This document shows, in pieces, positions 34,140-41,294 of a stretch of DNA of 61,082 nucleotides (within the stretch, counting starts at the first letter, position 1; every line of letters begins with the position of its first letter). Below the pieces are notes generated by a model, which worked only from the letters and a program-made list of their open reading frames with translations, had not been told where the DNA came from and searched no databases. This stretch comes from Rhodanobacter sp. (GTDB lineage Bacteria > Pseudomonadota > Gammaproteobacteria > Xanthomonadales > Rhodanobacteraceae): the NCBI GenBank assembly GCA_004298505.1, contig SCRO01000120.1, positions 1-61,082 of the forward strand, written 5' to 3'. A program made the translations under genes and the position numbers.

Positions 34140-34618
34140 ACCGCCTCCAGCCAGTGCGCCCTTGCCTGCAGCAGCTGCCGGGCTACCTCGCGCGCCAATT
34201 CCAGGTCGTGGTTCTGGTAGTGGCCGCACTGGTCGATGCGCTGATACGGTACGCCGGGCGCAGCGAGTACCTCGGTCAGGATGCTTGCCAACGTGTCGCA
34301 CAGGACTTCGCTGCGCCCCTCGTTGAGGAAGATCAGGTAGAAGCCGGTCTGGCAGCCCATGACGCCCACCGAGATGAAACTCTCCGGCAGGTAGCGCTGG
34401 AAGCCTTCCAGCAGGAAGTGCTCCAGCGAGTGCAGCTCCGTGGTGGACAGGTAGTGCCCGGCGTTCGGCACGCACACGCGCAAGTCCACGCAATAGACCA
34501 CATCACCGTGCCGACCCGTGCGCGCCGAGCGCAGTTTCACGCGGGGTGCCTTGAGCAGGCGATGATCAAGTTCGCCGACCAGCTGCGGATCCCAGCCCAG
34601 TTCTGTTAGTGCAATCAT
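34136..34618 (-). CDS. luxS: S-ribosylhomocysteine lyase LuxS
   Basis: A 160-aa LuxS. The metal ligands H63 and H67 (HSLEH) and C131 (QCGHYQNHD), catalytic E66 and C89 (MGCQTGFY), substrate-side R47 (VDLRVC) and H19 (ELDH) are all conserved, so the enzyme should be active. It cleaves S-ribosylhomocysteine to homocysteine and DPD, the autoinducer-2 precursor. It is translationally coupled to both neighbours (TGATG with the TIM-barrel gene, ATGA with the cyclase), which is not a usual luxS context. It may recycle SAH from the UbiG-like methyltransferase or act on a related sugar. Confidence 0.9.
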   Translation of the reverse strand: MIALTELGWDPQLVGELDHRLLKAPRVKLRSARTGRHGDVVYCVDLRVCVPNAGHYLSTTELHSLEHFLLEGFQRYLPESFISVGVMGCQTGFYLIFLNEGRSEVLCDTLASILTEVLAAPGVPYQRIDQCGHYQNHDLELAREVARQLLQARAHWLEAV

Positions 34619-35898
34619 CAGCGGCCTCCGGCGGTCAGTCGTGCCTGTTCGCCCGGCGCGACCGTGAATGCGCTCAGGTGCCGATAGCTGTCGGCGAGCG
34701 CCTTCTCCCACGAGGCGACATGGTGGTACAGCTCGACGGCGCCGTAACCGGAGAAGCCGTGGTCGGTGAGGGCCCGGAAACTGGCCGCGAAGTCCAGGGT
34801 TCCCTCGCCGGGTATTTCGTGGAAGTGCACGACGCCGGTCAGCGTGTTGGCCACCATCCGCTCGACCAGCGGTGGGTTCCGGGCCCCGCGCAAGTACGCA
34901 ATGATCGGCCGGGCCCGCTCCAGCACATCGAAACTCAGGCCGGGCACGGAAATCAGATAGGTGAAGATCTCGTCGTCCAGCGGCGAGCCGCCGGCATACA
35001 GGCTGGCGTAATCCACCCACGTCACCGCCTGGTCCACGCCGGCGCGTTGCAGCAGGGTGTCGATGCGTCGCCGTTGCGCGGGGTTCGCCGGCTCGTCGCT
35101 GAAATACAGCGGATGCGCCGCGTCCAGCAGCAAGTAGTCGGCGGTTTGCGGAAAGTAGACCAGGGTGCTGGCAAATCCCAGGTCGAAGGCCAGCTCGTCG
35201 GCGTCGCTGACAATTTTCAGGTTGTAGCCCTGGCGCGTGTCCGAAATGTGCAGGTAGCGCGTCAGCGGGGCGGCCCGGGCCAGTGCCGCGATGTAGTCGG
35301 GCTCGGAGCAGTACGCGTGACACAGGTCGACGTGCAGCCGGAAATGTGGCGAGTCGATTTCGTTGATCAGCGCCAGGCCGTCGTCGATCGTCTCGATCAG
35401 CATGCCCGGTTCGGGCTCGATCAGCAGCGTGATGTCCTCGTCGGGGCGGATCTCGCGCAGGCATTGCCGGATGCTGTCCAGCAGCAGGGCGTGCGGGTCG
35501 ATCGAAGGGTTGCTGACGTGCTCGGCGCGGATGAAACCGCTGCCGAAGGTGACCAGCGACACGCCCAGCTGGCGCGCGACGTGGATTCCGCGCTTGACCA
35601 GGTCGATGCGGCGTTTGCGCCCGGCCAGGTCCGGATCCATCAACGAGGGTTCATGTGGCCGCAGCGGGTCGAAGAAGTGCGAGGCGGTGGCGACGCAGGC
35701 GCCTTTCACCCCGGCCGTGGCCAGACGCTGCCTGACCGTGGCCAGATAGTCGTCGCCGAGGTCGAACGGATTGAACTGATCGCGGTGGAAGGAGATCTCG
35801 ATACCTTCGTAACCGGTGGCAGCGACGACGTCGATGGCCGCCAGAAAGTCCAGATTGGTCAGACCAAACGTGCTGTAACTGAGTTGTACTTTGCCCAT
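34618..35898 (-). CDS. Xylose-isomerase-like TIM-barrel protein with a large insertion
   Basis: A 426-aa protein of the sugar phosphate isomerase/epimerase fold. Recognisable metal-site strands are LLIEPEPG (E161), LHVDLCHAYC (D191, H194), RYLHISDT (H217), VHFHEIPGEG (about residue 361) and GAVELYHH (E389). An insert of about 130 residues (about 223-353) separates strand 6 from the usual next element, so the protein is far longer than the family's roughly 280 aa. It is the first gene of the five-gene operon. An aldose-ketose isomerisation or epimerisation feeding the cyclase is plausible. The EboE protein of ebo clusters is a comparable partner of an AroB-like and a UbiA-like protein. Confidence 0.8.
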   Translation of the reverse strand: MGKVQLSYSTFGLTNLDFLAAIDVVAATGYEGIEISFHRDQFNPFDLGDDYLATVRQRLATAGVKGACVATASHFFDPLRPHEPSLMDPDLAGRKRRIDLVKRGIHVARQLGVSLVTFGSGFIRAEHVSNPSIDPHALLLDSIRQCLREIRPDEDITLLIEPEPGMLIETIDDGLALINEIDSPHFRLHVDLCHAYCSEPDYIAALARAAPLTRYLHISDTRQGYNLKIVSDADELAFDLGFASTLVYFPQTADYLLLDAAHPLYFSDEPANPAQRRRIDTLLQRAGVDQAVTWVDYASLYAGGSPLDDEIFTYLISVPGLSFDVLERARPIIAYLRGARNPPLVERMVANTLTGVVHFHEIPGEGTLDFAASFRALTDHGFSGYGAVELYHHVASWEKALADSYRHLSAFTVAPGEQARLTAGGR

Positions 35899-35935
35899 GA
35901 CTGCTCAATCTCAGTGTCCGTGCTTGCTGGCACAG

Positions 35936-35970
35936 GAAAGGGCCACCAGGAAAAGCCTGGCGGCCCTTTC
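35936..35970 (-). terminator. Strong hairpin between norB and the five-gene operon
   Basis: GAAAGGGCC-x-CCAGG pairs with CCTGG-x-GGCCCTTTC around a 5-base loop: 14 pairs with one mismatch, 43 bp after the norB stop. There is no long T-run. It ends only about 37 bp before the next start codon, leaving little room for an independent promoter, so it may be a partial terminator or attenuator. Confidence 0.6.
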
Positions 35971-36012
35971 GATTATCGCCTGTCATGCCCCGGACGGATA
36001 GACCTCAGCCTC

Positions 36013-37710
36013 TCAGGCTTGCGCCGGCAGGATTCGCAACAGCGACGTGGCATCGCTCATGCTCCCGCGCGCCTCCAGCGAGGCCAGGAAGCGCCACACA
36101 AACCCGATCGTCACCAGAAACAGCCCCGGATAACCCACGCCAGCGAGCAGATAGGGCAGGGTCGGGTCACCCACCACGCGTACGCGCGGCAGGTTGAAGC
36201 TGAGCAGGCTGAGCGTGATCATGAATCCGAAGACCCACATGCCCATCAACCAGATACCTGATTCGAACCCGGTGAGCGGGCGATGCCAGCCGGTGGCATC
36301 GCGAGGTGCTGCGGTATCGGCATGGGTCGTGTCGGCCGGAACCTGGATTCGCCGCCCCAGTGTGAACAAGTCATAGGCCAGGATGCCGGCACCTGTGGCA
36401 AAGACCAGGCCAAACATCGGCAGCAGCAGCTTGTAGACGTTCATCGCCGGCGAGACGTCGCCGCCGAACCAGTCCAGCCCGAGCACGCGGTAGACGTAGA
36501 CCTGCACGGTGCCGCCGATCGAGAACGCGAACGCCATGCCGAGTACGCCGATAAACACCAGCCAGAAGCCGAGCTTGCCCAGGCGTTGGTCGTAGTTCGG
36601 CACCTTGCGCATGATCGGGATGGCGTAATAGGCGGCGGCAATACCCAGCATGCCGAAGGTGCCAAACAGCGCCAGATGCGCGTGCCCGGCCGTGATCCAG
36701 GTGCCATGCGACCACACGTTGGTAAGTGCAAAGGTCATCACGAAACCGAGGATGCCCGCGCCGACCAGCTCCAGCACCGTCGAGCCCAGGATAAAATAAA
36801 ACGCCGGCGCATTTTCCAGTGGGCGCTTGTTGGTGTGGGCGTCCAGGTAGATGTGCCAGAAGCAGAACACCAGCGGCAGCGGCTCCAGTGCACTGAACAG
36901 CGAGCCCCAGAACTGCCAGAACTCCGGCGTGCCGATCCAGAAATAGTGGTGTGCGTTGCCGATCAGCCCGGACAGCCACACCAGCGTGATGCCCCAGAAC
37001 ACCGCAAAGCCCACCGACTTGATGTCGGCCTTGAACATCAGCACAAGGAACATGCCGATCAGGCTGATGTGGATGACCTCCCACACGCCCTCTACCCAGT
37101 AGTGCACCACAAACCAGCGGAAGTATTCCTGCAGGTCCAGCCGCTGTATGTAGAACAGGCCGAACACCCACACCACCATCAGTGCGGTAAAGCCCAGGCC
37201 GAGGCCCCAGTGCACCTCGTTCCACTCGCGTACCGGCGGGAACGTGCGCAGTACCACGAAACACATGATGGCGAAGCCGACGAGAATCAGGATGCCGGCA
37301 ATCCGCCCGGCCTCCAGGTACTCCAGCCCCTGCTGCAGCCAGGGCTGCCCCAGCCACCAGCCGGCGATGCCGCGTTCGGCCAGGAACTGGGTGAAGAAGT
37401 TCCACACCACGATCACGATCACCGCGTAGAACAGGAACTTGATCAGCCAGGGCGTGACCATCTCGCGCTTCGACAGCAATGGCCCGACAAACAGCATCGC
37501 GCCGATGAAGCCGCACACGATCCACATGATGCCGAGGTTGAGATGCTCGGCGCGGGCGACGTTGAAGTTCAGTATGCCCACGAGCAAGCTCGGGTCGACT
37601 TGCTGCGCCGCCAGGATCAAGCCGTCCGCGACCTGGGCCATGAACAGCACCAGCATCAGCATGAAGAAGCGCAGGCTCAGCCGTTGGGTCTGGTATTCAA
37701 TCTGCATCAC
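36013..37710 (-). CDS. norB: Nitric oxide reductase catalytic subunit, NorB-like, extended
   Basis: Heme-copper-superfamily NO reductase subunit, 565 aa, reducing NO to N2O. Residues line up with Pseudomonas NorB at a constant offset of four: H56, H343 and H345 for hemes; H203, H254 and H255 plus E207 for the non-heme FeB; and E276 in SALEPLP. The motif HYWVEGVWE identifies a true NOR rather than an oxidase. It is about 100 residues longer than usual, with a hydrophilic segment (about 455-490) and two extra C-terminal membrane helices. Its start overlaps the norC stop (ATGA). Confidence 0.9.
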   Translation of the reverse strand: MMQIEYQTQRLSLRFFMLMLVLFMAQVADGLILAAQQVDPSLLVGILNFNVARAEHLNLGIMWIVCGFIGAMLFVGPLLSKREMVTPWLIKFLFYAVIVIVVWNFFTQFLAERGIAGWWLGQPWLQQGLEYLEAGRIAGILILVGFAIMCFVVLRTFPPVREWNEVHWGLGLGFTALMVVWVFGLFYIQRLDLQEYFRWFVVHYWVEGVWEVIHISLIGMFLVLMFKADIKSVGFAVFWGITLVWLSGLIGNAHHYFWIGTPEFWQFWGSLFSALEPLPLVFCFWHIYLDAHTNKRPLENAPAFYFILGSTVLELVGAGILGFVMTFALTNVWSHGTWITAGHAHLALFGTFGMLGIAAAYYAIPIMRKVPNYDQRLGKLGFWLVFIGVLGMAFAFSIGGTVQVYVYRVLGLDWFGGDVSPAMNVYKLLLPMFGLVFATGAGILAYDLFTLGRRIQVPADTTHADTAAPRDATGWHRPLTGFESGIWLMGMWVFGFMITLSLLSFNLPRVRVVGDPTLPYLLAGVGYPGLFLVTIGFVWRFLASLEARGSMSDATSLLRILPAQA

Positions 37711-38666
37711 TGCTTCTCCAAGGTGTGGAGGTAGGCGACGATCGCGTTGACGTCGTCTTCCTTCAACAAGGTGCCATAGGCAGGCATGACGCTGGCCGGA
37801 TAGCCCGCCACGATCTTTGCGTTGGGGTGAAGGATCGATTCGCGCAGGTACGCGTCGTCGGCGCTGACCGTGCTGCCGTCGGCAAGGCTGACCTTCGAGT
37901 TGTACAGGCCGCCCCAGCCGGGACCGACCAGGCGTTTGTCATCGGTCGCGTGACAGGCGAGGCAACCGTTGTCCTTGACCAGCTGCGCGCCGTACGCTGC
38001 GGGGTCGACCTTGGTCGGCTCCGGCGCTGCTGCCGCAGGCGCCGCCGCAGCCAAAGCGGCGCTGCCGTGGGCAAGCTGCAGGCGATGATCGAGCCCTTGC
38101 ACTTCCACTTTCGGCGGCCAGCCCTCGGTGTTCATCGCCGAGGTGTACTTGAGATAGGCGATCAGCTGGCCGATCTCGTCCTTGCTCAGTGGTAGGTTCG
38201 GCATCATGGTGGTCTTGCCACCGCGTCGCTCGATTTGTACCGCCGCGACCGGGAATTTCTTCAGGTAGGCGTCGATCGAGTCGGTGCCGGTGTCGGCGCG
38301 CTGATCGGGATCGAGCAGTTGGGCACGGACTGCGCCGGTAGTCGGCCAACCGCCCGCCGACGGCAGGAAGGCCGCGAGCCATGCCGGTCCCACGCGCTTG
38401 TATTCGCCGGTCAGATCCGGGCCCAGGTAGGCACCGTTGCCGACCATGGTGTGGCAGCCCATGCAGTTGTAGGCCTGAAACACCCGCTTGCCCTCGTTCG
38501 CGGTGTACTTGCCATAGGTGATCGTGTACGGCGTCGCCTGGCCGCGCGATTTCATGAACGAAAAGATCGACAGCGCGATGAAGATCGCCGTCATCACCGC
38601 CAGCATCACCAACGCGCCGCGCCGGCGTGGCGTCTCGCAGCTGCTGCCGCCCACTCCGCAACTCAT
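37707..38666 (-). CDS. norC: NorC-like subunit with a second cytochrome c domain
   Basis: A 319-aa membrane-anchored cytochrome. One N-terminal helix (about residues 17-38) is followed by a NorC domain with heme motif C68-x-x-C71-H72 and the NorC-like EGWPPKVE. An Ala/Pro-rich linker (about 203-216) leads to a second cytochrome c domain with C235-x-x-C238-H239 and likely axial Met in SVMPAYG. Canonical NorC is about 150 aa with a single heme. The second domain resembles the c domains fused to oxidase subunit II and may receive electrons from periplasmic donors. Confidence 0.88.
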   Translation of the reverse strand: MSCGVGGSSCETPRRRGALVMLAVMTAIFIALSIFSFMKSRGQATPYTITYGKYTANEGKRVFQAYNCMGCHTMVGNGAYLGPDLTGEYKRVGPAWLAAFLPSAGGWPTTGAVRAQLLDPDQRADTGTDSIDAYLKKFPVAAVQIERRGGKTTMMPNLPLSKDEIGQLIAYLKYTSAMNTEGWPPKVEVQGLDHRLQLAHGSAALAAAAPAAAAPEPTKVDPAAYGAQLVKDNGCLACHATDDKRLVGPGWGGLYNSKVSLADGSTVSADDAYLRESILHPNAKIVAGYPASVMPAYGTLLKEDDVNAIVAYLHTLEKQ

Positions 38667-38932
38667 GAGCGTTCCCCTTTGTTGGCGGCCGGACCCGGGT
38701 CGGTCGTGGCCGCCGCGGCTTCCTCGTTACCATGCAGAAACAGGATGTGCAGGCTGCCGATGAAGACATAGAACACGTAGACCGCCAGCACGAAGCCGAG
38801 CACGAAATAAATCCACCACGCCACGTGCGATGTGGGCCAGTACGCAAAATCGCGCCAGAATGGCCAGGACAACAGGAACGCTGCCACGCTGGCCAGCACT
38901 GAAAGCGTCAGGTCCGTGATTCGTTGCGACAT
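38663..38932 (-). CDS. Small two-helix membrane protein of the nor operon
   Basis: An 89-aa protein with two hydrophobic segments (about residues 9-25 and 37-64) and a hydrophilic Ala/Pro-rich tail. AGGGG lies seven bases before this ATG; the open frame upstream belongs to a nuclease remnant. Its stop overlaps the NorC start (ATGA), so it is the first gene of a three-gene nor operon. No family is recognised with certainty. By position and topology it may be an accessory or assembly subunit of the NO reductase, comparable to small extra subunits in other NOR operons. Confidence 0.75.
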   Translation of the reverse strand: MSQRITDLTLSVLASVAAFLLSWPFWRDFAYWPTSHVAWWIYFVLGFVLAVYVFYVFIGSLHILFLHGNEEAAAATTDPGPAANKGERS

Positions 38933-39052
38933 GCGATTTCCCCTGAGGTTGGTTCGAGCACTACCGGGAAGTATCGAGAACCACCGAATCCCTTCCCCAA
39001 AGGATTCGCGTGTAATGCGCCTCGACTCTAGTGGGCCGGCGGCCGCGGCGAT

Positions 39053-39066
39053 CTGATCCAGGTCAA
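39053..39066 (-). promoter_or_regulatory. FNR-like box and promoter of the nor operon
   Basis: On the minus strand this reads TTGACCTGGATCAG, eight of ten conserved bases of the FNR consensus. A TAGAGT hexamer (39030 down to 39025) lies at exact -10 spacing, putting the box centre at about -41 relative to a start near 39018. The leader to the small membrane protein gene would be about 86 bases. Confidence 0.7.
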
Positions 39067-39094
39067 GCCGAACCATCTTTTCGGTGCGCCCGCT

Positions 39095-39323
39095 GGCGTG
39101 TCGGCACGAGTCGACGATGCGTCGCGCCAGGGTGCCCTCGGCGGCGTAGCCGACAAACACCACGCTGCAGCGTTCACGCCACAGGTTGTGCTTCAAGTGG
39201 TGACGTACGCGACCGCCGTTGCACATGCGGTGGGATCGCGCCGCTGCGGATGCCGCGATGCAGGTAGTACAGGATTTTCTGGGTGCGCTCCAGCGCGAAG
39301 CTGGGGATCACCACGTTGCCGCC
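39095..39323 (-). pseudogene. Remnant of a beta-CASP metallo-beta-lactamase-fold nuclease, internally deleted
   Basis: From 39323 downward one frame reads GGNVVIPSFALERTQKILYY...IPP, a beta-CASP segment of RNA-processing MBL-fold proteins. It joins at about 39226, in a different frame, MCNGGRVRHHLKHNLWRERC and VVFVGYAAEGTLARRIVD, which in intact relatives lies roughly 80-100 residues further on. Both ends and the middle are missing, so this is a dead fragment. It now contributes the nor promoter region. Confidence 0.82.
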
Positions 39324-39393
39324 TTAAGACTCACATAAGCCGTCGGGGTTGCAATGGCACCCAAGGCAATCATGCCGATACCGAAGAAGCACC

Positions 39394-39663
39394 GTGAAAC
39401 CCGCACTCATCGCACCCTTGTTGCTTGCCGCCGCCTTGTCGGCACCCGTCTTCGCCTCACCACAATGCAACACTGCGTTGCGCGCACAGTGGCTGACCGA
39501 GGCGGCGATGAAGCAGCAGGTTCTCGACCAGGGTTACACCTTCAAGGTGTTCCAGGTCACCGGCAACTGCTACGAGATCTACGGCAAGGACAAGGCCGGC
39601 AAGAACGTCGAGATCTACTTCGACCCGACCGATGGCCGCATCGTCAAGAAGAAGGGCGGCTGA
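39394..39663 (+). CDS. Periplasmic PepSY-domain protein
   Basis: An 89-aa secreted protein. A signal peptide (VKPALIAPLLLAAALSAPVF, cleavage near VFA-SPQ) precedes a PepSY_2-type domain ending in YFDPTDGRIVKKKGG. Two Cys residues (PQCNTAL and GNCYEIY) may form a disulfide. The start is taken as the GTG at 39394; an upstream ATG at 39349 would place the signal peptide internally. PepSY proteins of this size are commonly paired with a cytochrome b561 and a QseBC-type two-component system, as here. Confidence 0.8.
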   Translation: MKPALIAPLLLAAALSAPVFASPQCNTALRAQWLTEAAMKQQVLDQGYTFKVFQVTGNCYEIYGKDKAGKNVEIYFDPTDGRIVKKKGG

Positions 39664-39845
39664 TCGGGTGCGCTGTTGAAAACAAGCTGTGCGGTAAGCC
39701 ACGGACGGCCACCGCACGAGAGTCGTCAGCAACGAACCCGGGCGGCGAGGCTGTTCCGAAGGATGCGACTCAAGCACGAACTGCAGCCGCAAGCCCACGC
39801 GGATTGCGGCGGTTTCCCCCGACAGGCCGAAGAGGAATACATGAG

Positions 39846-40403
39846 ATGAACTGGAAGAACACAACCGATCGCTACGGTAGCCTGTCGATCACCATGCATT
39901 GGCTGATGCTGGCCTTGCTGGTCGCGGTGTACGCCTGCATCGAATTGCGCGGGATCTACCCCAAGGGCAGCGCCGCGCACGACGCGATGAAAACCTGGCA
40001 CTTCATGCTGGGGCTGAGCGTGTTCGCGCTGGTCCTGCTGCGTCTGGCCATCCGCTGGTTCAGCGGCCCCGCTCCGGGCATCCAGCCACCGCTACCGCGC
40101 TGGCAGCATCGGCTCGCGGCCTTGATGCACCTGGCGCTGTACGCGTTCCTGATCGTGATGCCGCTACTGGGTTGGCTCACGCTCAGCGCCAAGGGCCGGG
40201 TGATCCCGTTATTCGGCCTCGAGCTGCCACCCTTGCTCGATACGGACAAGGGATTGGCGCACGCGCTGGAGGACATTCACGAGACCATCTGCACCATCGG
40301 CTATTACCTGATCGGCCTGCATGCGGTCGCGGCGCTTTATCACCAGTACTTTGCCCGCGACAACATGTTGCGGCGCATGCTGCCGGCGCGACGCCGGACC
40401 TGA
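39846..40403 (+). CDS. Cytochrome b561 family protein
   Basis: A 185-aa four-helix membrane diheme cytochrome of the CybB type. Heme His candidates are in TMHWLML, TWHFMLG, MHLALYAFL and IGLHAVAALYHQ, the normal spacing for this family. It probably passes electrons from quinol to a periplasmic acceptor such as the adjacent PepSY protein or superoxide. The start MNWKNTTDRYG is the family N-terminus and follows an in-frame shadow extension upstream. The 40404-40622 gap after it contains no gene I can support. Confidence 0.88.
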   Translation: MNWKNTTDRYGSLSITMHWLMLALLVAVYACIELRGIYPKGSAAHDAMKTWHFMLGLSVFALVLLRLAIRWFSGPAPGIQPPLPRWQHRLAALMHLALYAFLIVMPLLGWLTLSAKGRVIPLFGLELPPLLDTDKGLAHALEDIHETICTIGYYLIGLHAVAALYHQYFARDNMLRRMLPARRRT

Positions 40404-40622
40404 TCGGGGTCGTTTCAGCCGCGTCGGGCAAGGCGGGACGGAAAGTCGTGGTGCACGTGCTAGCGGCGGTTGGCGAGAGCGTGCATTACGGCGAGCACCT
40501 GATTGGCGCGATGATCCACGGCCGCAAGCGTGCCCTGGGGCAGGATGTCGCAGGCGATGAAAAGGGCGAGGTGACTTGCGCGAGGTCAAGTCGGCCGGCC
40601 AGTCGTTGAATAAGATGACCTC

Positions 40623-41294
40623 ATGCGCATCCTGTTAGCCGAGGACGATCAGTCACTGGGGCAGGCGCTGGCCGAGGGCCTGCGCCAGCTCGGCTATGCG
40701 GTGGACTGGATCACCGATGGCCCCCAGGCGGCGGCTGCCTTGAGCGACACCGATTACGCCGCCGCGATACTCGACTGGAACCTGCCACGCAGCAGTGGTC
40801 CGGCGATCATCGCCGACATGCGCCGGCGCCAGGACGCCACGCCGGTGCTGTTGCTGACGGCGCGCGATGATTTGTCCGATCGCGTGGCCGGGCTCGATGC
40901 CGGCGCCGACGATTACGTGGTCAAGCCGGTCCACCTGGACGAGCTGGCAGCACGGCTGCGTGCCTTGCTGCGCCGTGCCGACGGCCAGCTTGAACCGGCT
41001 ATCCGCCTCGATCAGCTTGAAGTTGTGCCGGCCGCGCGCCGCGCCACGCTGGCCGGTGCGGCGCTGCAACTCACCGCACGCGAGTACGCGGTGCTGGAAA
41101 CCCTGGTGCGTCACCCCGGCCGCGCCTATTCGCGCGAGCAGCTGGAGGACGCGCTGTACGGCTGGGACCAGGAAGTGGCCAGCAACGCGGTCGAGGTGCA
41201 TGTCCATCACTTGCGCCACAAGCTGGGACCGGGCTGGATCCGTACCTTGCGCGGCATCGGCTACGCCATCAACCCGCCGGCTCCACGTCCATAA
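40623..41294 (+). CDS. OmpR-family response regulator, QseB/PmrA-like
   Basis: A 223-aa two-domain regulator. The receiver has the acidic pair D8-D9, phosphoacceptor D51 in AAILDWNLP, the Thr in LLLTARDD and the Lys in VVKPVH. The winged-helix output domain has LTAREYAVLETLVRHPGRAYS and VEVHVHHLRHKLG. The stop overlaps the kinase start (TAATG), so the pair is coupled. It likely controls the adjacent PepSY and cytochrome b561 genes. Confidence 0.92.
   Translation: MRILLAEDDQSLGQALAEGLRQLGYAVDWITDGPQAAAALSDTDYAAAILDWNLPRSSGPAIIADMRRRQDATPVLLLTARDDLSDRVAGLDAGADDYVVKPVHLDELAARLRALLRRADGQLEPAIRLDQLEVVPAARRATLAGAALQLTAREYAVLETLVRHPGRAYSREQLEDALYGWDQEVASNAVEVHVHHLRHKLGPGWIRTLRGIGYAINPPAPRP

Noticed and set aside
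40404-40622. Open reading in the gap between cytochrome b561 and the response regulator
   Set aside because: A stretch reading HVLAAVGESVHYGEHLIGAM looked protein-like but has no start, no family and no support on either strand.
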